DNA of 6,243 nt from DATHBR01 sp036389955 (GTDB lineage Bacteria; Myxococcota; Myxococcia; Myxococcales; Myxococcaceae): positions 1 through 6,243 of the forward strand of contig DASVVJ010000768.1 of the NCBI GenBank assembly GCA_036389955.1. The letters are read 5' to 3'. A model generated the notes under the pieces. That model had not been told where the DNA came from and ran no database searches. It saw only the letters and a program-made list of their open reading frames with translations. A program made the translations under genes and the position numbers. Below are positions 1-4,401 of this stretch, piece after piece (position 1 is the first letter of the stretch; each line of letters begins with the position of its first letter).

Positions 1-249
1 CGCCGGCGTCTGAGGCGTCTGCGTCCAAGCGTAGGTGAGCGCATCGCCGTTCGGATCGCTCGCGCTCACGGTGAGCTGCACCGTGGCGCCGGAGTCCACT
101 GCGGGGACACTCGCGGTGACACTGGAGATTGCGGGGTCACCGTTAGGAGGAGGCGGCGGTGGCGGCAGTGGCTCGTCACCTCCGCAGCCAACGCCTACCA
201 GGCCTACGAGCAACAGCGATACGAGCGACAGCGACAACCGACGGTGCAT
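1..249 (-). CDS. Secreted lipoprotein with PKD/cadherin-like repeat (partial, C-terminus off the window)
   Basis: The reading frame starts at the ATG complementary to 247-249 and stays open for 83 codons to the window edge, so only the N-terminus is seen. Residues 1-22 (MHRRLSLSLVSLLLVGLVGVGC) form a type II signal peptide: basic start, hydrophobic core, and Cys22 as the lipidation site. The -3 residue is Gly rather than the usual Leu, a mildly atypical lipobox. Seven consecutive prolines (29-35) make a rigid linker. From about residue 40 a beta-sandwich repeat begins, with a DSGATVQLTV strand and the DPNGDALTYAW motif (65-75) typical of PKD, cadherin-like or bacterial Ig-like domains. Such proteins are lipid-anchored and usually surface or periplasmic. 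The exact function cannot be told, because any catalytic or binding domain would lie in the missing part. The gene lies 75 bp downstream of the pilP-like gene on the same strand and could be co-transcribed with it. A GGGGG run just before the ATG is a weak ribosome-binding site. Confidence 0.8.
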   Translation of the reverse strand, partial: MHRRLSLSLVSLLLVGLVGVGCGGDEPLPPPPPPPNGDPAISSVTASVPAVDSGATVQLTVSASDPNGDALTYAWTQTPQTPA

Positions 250-324
250 GAAACCCCCACTTGAACGTGTCGAGAACTTAACCTGAGCTCTCGCCAGGAT
301 CCGAGGGGGAACCTGCGCGCGGCG

Positions 325-825
325 CTACTCGTCCAGCTCCAGCGGCATGTCGGGCTTGACCTGGAGGATGGTCTCGTGGTGGCGCGTCAGGCCCTGGCCA
401 TCTTCGAAGGGCTCGGCCACGACGATGGCATCCCGCAGCACCTGCTTCACCACGCCGCCGCGCTTGCCCACCTTGCTGCCCGGGTAGACCGAGTAGCCTT
501 TGCCCCGAGGGCTCTCGATGACGGCCACCGGGTTGCTCGTGCCGGAGATGACGCCCGCGAGCGTGAGCTCTTCCAGGTTGTACCTGCACAGCGGGTCCAG
601 GCAGGCATCCGGAGGGGGTGGCCTGCAGCAGCGCACCGGGCCGCCGAACGGATCGCGCTTCGGGAAATAGGAGTAGGCGACCTCCGGCTCGGGCACGTGG
701 GCGCTGGGCGCTGGTGCCTCGGCCACGGGCGGCGGCGCCGTGGGACGGGCCGGCGGCGCGGGAACCTGGGTGGAACAGCCTGACAGCAGCACTCCGAAGC
801 ACAGGACGGCGAGCGACGTTTTCAT
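325..825 (-). CDS. PilP-family lipoprotein (type IV pilus alignment-complex type), stand-alone copy
   Basis: The product is 166 aa. It starts at the ATG complementary to 823-825, preceded by a good GGAGGT site five bases away; longer upstream extensions lack a signal sequence at their start. Residues 1-17 (MKTSLAVLCFGVLLSGC) are a lipoprotein signal peptide with lipobox LSGC and Cys17 as the anchor. Residues 21-48 are a Pro/Ala-rich tether. Then come YFPKRDPF (53-60) and a compact C-terminal domain (82-156) with NLEELTLAGVISG, PRGKGYSVYPGSKVG and VVKQVLRDAIVVAE. This is the order of PilP: a flexible N-terminus binding the inner-membrane PilN/PilO pair and a beta-domain touching the PilQ secretin. 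Four cysteines (66, 67, 75, 80) sit between the RDPF motif and the beta-domain. No pilM, pilN, pilO or pilQ lies beside it, so it is probably an extra paralogue serving another secretin or pilus-like machine. The family call is good; the role is inferred. Confidence 0.85.
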   Translation of the reverse strand: MKTSLAVLCFGVLLSGCSTQVPAPPARPTAPPPVAEAPAPSAHVPEPEVAYSYFPKRDPFGGPVRCCRPPPPDACLDPLCRYNLEELTLAGVISGTSNPVAVIESPRGKGYSVYPGSKVGKRGGVVKQVLRDAIVVAEPFEDGQGLTRHHETILQVKPDMPLELDE

Positions 826-986
826 GGAGCACCTCCGCGAGACCAGGCTCCAGCGTGGCCCAGGGCTCCCACGCCAACAAGGTGGGCAAAGGGCGCTGTG
901 TCTCCCCGCCACCTTGGTTTCACCGGTGCCGTGAAAACATTGCCGTGAAGCTGTCGCGCGGGCGTTGGCGCGCGGTAGAAGAGGCC
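826..986. promoter_or_regulatory. Divergent intergenic region between the pilP-like and creatininase-like genes
   Basis: This 161-bp stretch must hold the promoters for both flanking genes, which are transcribed outwards from it. I cannot point to convincing -35/-10 pairs. The right half contains an inverted repeat TTTCAC-N7-GTGAAA (918-936) and a 9-bp direct repeat TGCCGTGAA at 927-935 and 941-949. GTGAA words therefore recur with 14-bp spacing just upstream of the creatininase-like gene. This is a candidate operator, listed separately. Confidence 0.65.
918..950. repeat. TTTCAC/GTGAAA inverted repeat with overlapping TGCCGTGAA direct repeat
   Basis: TTTCAC at 918-923 is followed after seven bases by its exact complement GTGAAA at 931-936. 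TGCCGTGAA occurs at 927-935 and again at 941-949. The site lies 37-69 bp upstream of the creatininase-like start codon, a usual place for an operator. The same hexamer pair recurs in the 2871-3130 intergenic region. That a protein binds it is inferred. Confidence 0.5.
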
Positions 987-1877
987 ATGGCAAAGCTCCA
1001 GGACGTGCTGTCGAGGTGGCTCGGGGTCGCGCTGCTGCTGCTGCCGGTGCTCTCCTCGGCGCAGACTGGAGGGCGCCCCGCCGCGGCTCGCGGTGTGCTG
1101 CTGGAGAACCTCACCTGGCAGCAGGCCGAGAAGGTGCTCACGCCGCAGACGGTGGTGGTCATCCCGCTGGGCGCCCAGTCCAAGGAGCACGGCCCGCACC
1201 TGCCGCTCGCCAATGACTGGAACATCGCCGAGTACCTGAAGAAGCGCGTGTTGCAGAGCGCCGACGTGGTGGTGGCCCCCACGGTCAATTACTCGTTCTA
1301 CCCGGCCTTCGTCGCGTACCCGGGCTCCACCTCGCTGCGGCTGGAGACGGCCCGGGACATGATCGTCGACATCTGCCGGGGCCTGGCCCGCTTCGGGCCC
1401 CGCCGCTTCTACGTGCTCAACACCGGCGTCTCCACGCTGCGCGCGCTGCGCCCGGCCGCCGAGCAGCTCGCCGCCGAGGGCATCACCCTGCACTTCACGG
1501 ACCTGCTGCGCACGCTGGGCGAGGTGGAGAAGCAGTACGCGAAGCAGCCGGGAGGCACGCACGCTGACGAGGTGGAGACCTCGATGATGCTCTACATCGC
1601 TCCGAAGACGGTGGACATGTCCAGGGCCGTCAAGGACTACCACCCGGGAAGAGGGCCCTTCTCGCGGGAGCCCACCGATGCGGGCGTCTATTCCGTCAGC
1701 GGGGTGTATGGAGACGCCACGCTGGCCACCCGCGCCAAGGGCGAGCGCTTCGTGGAGGCGCTGGTGAGCGGCGTGCTCGCGGACATCGAGGCACTGCGCC
1801 GCACCACGGGTCCGTCCTCCGTGGCCACGGATGGAGGGGTGCCCTCGGACGCGGGGGTGCCAAAGTCCTCGCCCTGA
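987..1877 (+). CDS. Exported creatininase-family amidohydrolase-like protein
   Basis: The product is 296 aa. The ATG at 987 was chosen because it begins an N-terminal signal peptide (residues 1-25: polar start, GVALLLLPVL core, SSAQ cleavage region) and follows a GAAGAGG ribosome-binding site; the frame is open much further upstream but without a plausible start. The creatininase fold is indicated by VVVIPLGAQSKEHGPHLPL (56-74) with NDW next (76-78), YPGSTSLRLE (111-120) and HADEVETSMML (192-202). In Pseudomonas creatininase, E-x-H and D of the first motif and an NGHYEN loop bind the two metals. Here H68 and D77 are present and a Glu is shifted to 67, but the loop reads NTGVST (145-150), without His or Glu. 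The metal site is therefore altered, and creatinine is unlikely to be the substrate. The C-terminal tail (about 272-296) is low-complexity. Periplasmic location is inferred from the signal peptide. The substrate is unknown, and the next gene (72 bp on) gives no hint. Confidence 0.88.
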   Translation: MAKLQDVLSRWLGVALLLLPVLSSAQTGGRPAAARGVLLENLTWQQAEKVLTPQTVVVIPLGAQSKEHGPHLPLANDWNIAEYLKKRVLQSADVVVAPTVNYSFYPAFVAYPGSTSLRLETARDMIVDICRGLARFGPRRFYVLNTGVSTLRALRPAAEQLAAEGITLHFTDLLRTLGEVEKQYAKQPGGTHADEVETSMMLYIAPKTVDMSRAVKDYHPGRGPFSREPTDAGVYSVSGVYGDATLATRAKGERFVEALVSGVLADIEALRRTTGPSSVATDGGVPSDAGVPKSSP

Positions 1878-1902
1878 GCGATTGACGCGTGCTTGCTCCA
1901 CG

Positions 1903-1922
1903 CGGGGACGGCACAATCCCCG
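1903..1922. repeat. Short GC-rich hairpin after the creatininase-like gene
   Basis: CGGGGA (1903-1908) and TCCCCG (1917-1922) are perfect complements around an eight-base loop, 26 bp past the creatininase-like stop codon. It could help end transcription, but no T-tract follows on either strand. At this GC content a 6-bp stem can arise by chance. Confidence 0.25.
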
Positions 1923-1949
1923 GTACACTGCTTAGCCCCCGGAGCTCCC

Positions 1950-2870
1950 ATGCGCGCCGTCCTGCTGTCCGGCTCAGCCCACCCCACGCTCGGGGGGGCC
2001 ATCGCGAACGTGCTTGGCCTGCAGCCGGGACAGTGCGTCGTCGCTCACTTCCCGGACGGCGAGCACCACGTCGAGGTCTTCGAGGACGTGCGCGGCTGTG
2101 ACGTTTACCTCGTGCAGCCGCTGGGGCCGCCGGTGGACGCGCACCTGATGGAATTGCTGCTGCTGGTGGATGCGTGCCGGCGGCGGGGCGCCGCCCGGGT
2201 GACGGCGGTGGTGCCCTACCTGGCCTATGCCCGGCACGATCGCCGTGAGACGGGACGCGAGCCGCTGGGCGCCCGGCTGGTGGCCGATCTCATCCGCACC
2301 GCGGGCGTGGACCGGCTCGTCACGCTGGACCTGCACAGCCCCGCCGTCGAGGGCTGCTTCAACATCCCCGTCGAGCACCTGAGCGCCATGCCCCTGCTGG
2401 CCGAGCACCTGCGCCAGACGGCCTCGCCCAACTCGGTGGTCGTCTCGCCGGACCTGGGCGCGGTGAAGCGCGCCGAGCGCTACGCGGCGATCCTCAAGCT
2501 GCCCGTGGCCGTGGTCCACAAGCGCCGCATGAGCGGCTCCGAGGTCAAGGCCCACAACATCACCGGCGAGGTGAAGGGCTGCGCCCCCATTCTGGTGGAC
2601 GACATGATCTCCACCGCCGGCACCATCCAGGCGGCGGTGCAGACGCTGCTGGACGCGGGGTGCACCCCCGAGGTGACCGTGGTGGCCGCGCACTCCCTGT
2701 TGGTGGGCTCCGCGATCGAGCGGCTCCAGAGCATTCCCCTGCGCCGTCTGATCACCACCGACAGTGTGCCCCGGCCCGATCGGCTCCCGCTTCCCATGGA
2801 GGTGGTGTCCATCGCACCCCTGGTGGCCCACGCCATCCAATCGCTTCGCCCGGGCTTCCAGGCGTCCTGA
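1950..2870 (+). CDS. Ribose-phosphate pyrophosphokinase (PRPP synthase), divergent copy
   Basis: The product is 306 aa, slightly shorter than the usual 310-320. PRPP synthase transfers pyrophosphate from ATP to ribose 5-phosphate, making PRPP for nucleotide, histidine, tryptophan and NAD synthesis in the cytoplasm. Both type I phosphoribosyltransferase-like halves are present: FPDGE (34-38), MELLLLVDA (67-75), ARHDRRETGREP (94-105), LDLHS (126-130), VVSPDLGAVKRAERYA (164-179), the catalytic-loop HKRR (190-193) and the PRPP-binding loop VDDMISTAGTI (216-226). The catalytic Lys/Arg of KRR and the metal-binding His of DLH are kept. Departures from the bacterial consensus are ARHDRR for ARQDRK, DLHSPAVEGCFNIP for the usual DLHAxQIQGFFDIP, and loss of the second Gly in SPDxGG. 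The ATG at 1950 starts at the conserved first strand and has a GGAG site seven bases upstream; an upstream in-frame ATG at 1893 adds only non-conserved residues. No ispE, rplY or pth is adjacent, so it may be a second, specialised copy. The symbol is left blank for that reason. Confidence 0.95.
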   Translation: MRAVLLSGSAHPTLGGAIANVLGLQPGQCVVAHFPDGEHHVEVFEDVRGCDVYLVQPLGPPVDAHLMELLLLVDACRRRGAARVTAVVPYLAYARHDRRETGREPLGARLVADLIRTAGVDRLVTLDLHSPAVEGCFNIPVEHLSAMPLLAEHLRQTASPNSVVVSPDLGAVKRAERYAAILKLPVAVVHKRRMSGSEVKAHNITGEVKGCAPILVDDMISTAGTIQAAVQTLLDAGCTPEVTVVAAHSLLVGSAIERLQSIPLRRLITTDSVPRPDRLPLPMEVVSIAPLVAHAIQSLRPGFQAS

Positions 2871-2882
2871 GCGCCCCTGTGG

Positions 2883-2900
2883 CTTTTCAAAAATGAAAGG
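2883..2900. repeat. Inverted repeat 1: TTTCA-N4-TGAAA
   Basis: TTTCA (2885-2889) and TGAAA (2894-2898) are perfect complements around AAAA. The outer bases C2883/G2900 also pair, with a T/G mismatch between. The element begins 12 bp past the PRPP synthase stop codon and has the same 14-bp architecture as inverted repeat 4. Confidence 0.55.
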
Positions 2901-2912
2901 ACTGGCGCACTC

Positions 2913-2943
2913 CCTTTCACTTTTGCAATGCAGAAGTGAAAGG
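2913..2943. repeat. Inverted repeat 2: 31-bp near-perfect palindrome
   Basis: The arms CCTTTCACTT (2913-2922) and AAGTGAAAGG (2934-2943) are exact complements. The centre continues the symmetry: TGCA (2924-2927) and TGCA (2929-2932) flank A2928, so the only mismatch in 31 bp is T2923/G2933. As RNA it would form a stem of about 13 pairs including a G-U pair, 43 nt past the PRPP synthase stop. It could act as a transcript end, although no T-tract follows. As DNA it would be an extended operator for a dimeric regulator. Confidence 0.8.
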
Positions 2944-2945
2944 CC

Positions 2946-2973
2946 TGAAACCCGATTTCAACAATGGGTTTCA
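2946..2973. repeat. Inverted repeat 3: TGAAACCC-N12-GGGTTTCA
   Basis: TGAAACCC (2946-2953) and GGGTTTCA (2966-2973) are perfect 8-bp complements. The 12-bp spacer carries a further TTTCA at 2956-2960. The right arm overlaps the left arm of inverted repeat 4, so in RNA the two hairpins would exclude each other. Confidence 0.7.
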
Positions 2974-2982
2974 CCCGTGAAA
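2969..2982. repeat. Inverted repeat 4: TTTCACCCGTGAAA
   Basis: This 14-bp palindrome has 6-bp arms TTTCAC/GTGAAA around CC. It shares the TTTCA-N4-TGAAA layout with inverted repeat 1 and shares five bases (2969-2973) with inverted repeat 3. It resembles a classical dimer-binding operator. Confidence 0.65.
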
Positions 2983-3092
2983 TGCGGGGCTGTCTCCGGG
3001 CCCCCTGGCCCAAGGAGTGAGTGTAACCCACTGACCACACGAGGGTCCGAGCGGTACGCCCAGTGTCAACTGCCCTATCGGAGCAGGTGCGG

Positions 3093-3121
3093 TTGGGTGG
3101 ACCTATTGGGTCTGTTACAAT
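3093..3121 (+). promoter_or_regulatory. Possible sigma-70-type promoter for the kinase-like gene
   Basis: TACAAT (3116-3121) matches five of six bases of the TATAAT -10 consensus. It sits 17 bp after TTGGGT (3093-3098), which keeps only the TTG of a -35 box. A transcript would start about 3127-3131, at or next to the kinase-like ATG. TTGGGT recurs at 3106-3111. The -35 match is weak, so this is only a candidate. Confidence 0.35.
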
Positions 3122-3130
3122 ACATTGGCG

Positions 3131-4294
3131 ATGCATGACCTGGGCACGTCAATGATGGACATGGAGCTGTACCCGATTCGTCCTGACGAGTTGACGCCAG
3201 GGACCCTGGTGGAGAACTGGCGCGTCCTTCAGAGCCTGGGGCGCTGGGGCCATGGCGCCACCTACCGGGTGGAGGATGTGCGCAACCCGGGCAGCTCGCT
3301 GGCGCTGAGGATGTCGTTGCGCCACGGCGAGGGCCGCTTCGACGAGTGGACGGCGCGCCTGAAGACCTCGCACCCCAACGTGGTGAGGCTCCACGCGTAT
3401 GGGCGCTGGCCCCGGCCGCGCAACGGCTACTTCTACTTCGTGCGCGACTACGTGCGAGGCCGTGGGCTGCCCACCTGGGTGGACACGATCAACCCCACCT
3501 TCCTCCAGGTCGTCGCGCTGATGAACCGGCTGTCCTTCGCGATCGATGACATTCACGGCCGGGACACCTGGCACCGGGACATCCGCCCGGACAACATCCG
3601 GGTGCGCGACGAGGACGGCGAGCCGGTGGTGCTGGATCTCCGGGCGGGCGGCAACGAGGGCGTGGACACGCTGACGCAGGTGCCGCTGCCGGCCGAGACG
3701 CTGGTGTACCGCAGCCCCGAGGCGCTGCGCTTCCTGCGGATGAACTGGGGCCGCAAGGGGCTGCGCTACCACTTCCAGCCCACCGATGACGTGTACGCGC
3801 TGGGCGCCACCGCCTACTGGCTGGTGACGGGACACCCGCCGTTCTCCCCGCGGCTGCCGATCGATCAGCTTCACAGCGAGATCGAGCTGCGGATGCCTCC
3901 CTCGCCGTGGGAGGTGAACGAGCGCGTGCCCCGGGTTCTGGGGGCGCTCATTCTCAAGTGCCTGTCCAAGACCCCCGAGGCCCGGCCGCGCAACGGCGAG
4001 GTGCTCAACGCGGAACTGGTGGCGGCCTCGTCCGCGGGCGCCCGCTCGGTGTGGGCCTCCCGGGTGTTCACCTGGGCGCCCGAGGGCCCTGGGCAGGAGG
4101 GCTCGGTCCGCCGCATCCTCCGCCCCACGCCGCCCCAGGTCTCGGCTGCCCGGTGGCCCCGGGTGCCGTGGGTGATGCACTTCAAGCGGCCGGACCGGAT
4201 GACCTCGCCCGCGGAGTCTCCTCCGTGGCGGCATCGCTTCGGCCGGACGGGCGAGCCCCGGGAGCCCATCGGGCCCTGGTCCCGGATGATGTAG
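3131..4294 (+). CDS. Ser/Thr protein kinase-like protein with altered catalytic residues (probable pseudokinase)
   Basis: The product is 387 aa from the ATG at 3131. In-frame alternatives are TTG 3125 and ATG 3152, 3155 and 3161, none with a clear ribosome-binding site. Residues about 29-295 form a Hanks-type kinase domain: glycine loop LGRWGHGATYRV (36-47), LALR (57-60), Glu72 in helix C, HPNVVRLHAYGRW (81-93), HRDIRPDN (148-155), VVLDLRAGG (166-174), YRSPEALRF (193-201), TDDVYALG (218-225) and the helix-I Arg in EARPRNG (283-289). The overall form is that of the large myxobacterial kinase family. The VAIK lysine is replaced by Arg60, the HRDLKP lysine by Arg152, and DFG by Asp-Leu-Arg (169-171). 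The catalytic Asp150, Asn155 and metal Asp169 are kept. The C-terminal 85 residues are Arg/Pro/Trp-rich with no membrane segment, so the protein should be cytoplasmic. It may be a pseudokinase or a weak, atypical kinase. The palindrome array and possible promoter lie upstream. Confidence 0.9.
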   Translation: MHDLGTSMMDMELYPIRPDELTPGTLVENWRVLQSLGRWGHGATYRVEDVRNPGSSLALRMSLRHGEGRFDEWTARLKTSHPNVVRLHAYGRWPRPRNGYFYFVRDYVRGRGLPTWVDTINPTFLQVVALMNRLSFAIDDIHGRDTWHRDIRPDNIRVRDEDGEPVVLDLRAGGNEGVDTLTQVPLPAETLVYRSPEALRFLRMNWGRKGLRYHFQPTDDVYALGATAYWLVTGHPPFSPRLPIDQLHSEIELRMPPSPWEVNERVPRVLGALILKCLSKTPEARPRNGEVLNAELVAASSAGARSVWASRVFTWAPEGPGQEGSVRRILRPTPPQVSAARWPRVPWVMHFKRPDRMTSPAESPPWRHRFGRTGEPREPIGPWSRMM

Positions 4295-4401
4295 GACATG
4301 CTCCTTTCGTCCACGGCTGGTCGCTTGGCCCAGTGGCAGCCATAGCGGGCTGACGGTCCCCTCATTAACCTGCGGTGGATTCCGCGGTTGAAGGGGAGCC
4401 C
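4295..4401. other. Intergenic region before the ethanolamine ammonia-lyase gene
   Basis: These 107 bp separate the kinase-like stop from the eutB ATG. I find no strong promoter, no T-tracted terminator and no TTTCA/TGAAA motif. AAGGGGAG just before 4402 is a good ribosome-binding site. The gap is long enough for a separate promoter, but co-transcription from the kinase-like gene is not excluded. Confidence 0.6.

Larger units (their letters stand above)
2871..3130. promoter_or_regulatory. 260-bp non-coding region rich in TTTCA/TGAAA palindromes
   Basis: This is the only long gene-free stretch in the window, and its first 110 bp are clearly less GC-rich than the genes around it. TTTCA or TGAAA occurs eight times between 2885 and 2982 (starts at 2885, 2894, 2915, 2937, 2946, 2956, 2969 and 2978); by chance fewer than one would be expected. 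Some centre-to-centre spacings are near one or two helical turns (9, 9, 10, 9 and 21, 22 bp), with one of 13. The arrangement suits either cooperative binding of a dimeric regulator or a string of RNA hairpins. The right part (2983-3090) shows only a short GGGCC/GGCCC hairpin at 2998-3011 and nothing else I can name. A possible promoter sits at 3093-3121. Confidence 0.6.

Noticed and set aside
618..986. N-terminal extension of the creatininase-like protein back to 618
   Set aside because: It would overlap the oppositely oriented pilP-like gene, has no family similarity, and would bury the signal peptide.
822..1928. A 368-codon minus-strand frame across the creatininase-like gene
   Set aside because: Shadow frame with the same Arg/His/Gly-rich composition; the plus strand carries conserved creatininase motifs and a signal peptide.
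1882..1929. Promoter before the PRPP synthase from TTGACG at 1882-1887
   Set aside because: No -10-like hexamer lies 16-18 bp downstream; CACAAT and TACACT are 24 bp or more away.
1893..1949. Earlier start of the PRPP synthase at 1893
   Set aside because: The 19 extra residues are not part of the family; the ATG at 1950 has a GGAG site and begins at the conserved first strand.
2903..2927. Sigma-54 promoter from TGGCGC and TTGCA
   Set aside because: The spacing between the GG and GC elements is about 20 bp, far from the required spacing of about 10 bp.
2998..3011. GGGCC/GGCCC hairpin as a terminator
   Set aside because: The stem is only 5 bp, no T-tract follows, and such GC repeats are common by chance at this composition.
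2480..3136. A 218-codon minus-strand frame covering the palindrome region
   Set aside because: More than half is antisense to the PRPP synthase gene, no domain is recognisable, and the palindromes are best explained as non-coding.
4295..4401. Cobalamin riboswitch before eutB, which would fit a B12-dependent enzyme
   Set aside because: The region is only 107 bp and I cannot find a B12-box-like sequence or the expected junction; CAGTGGCAGCC is not enough.
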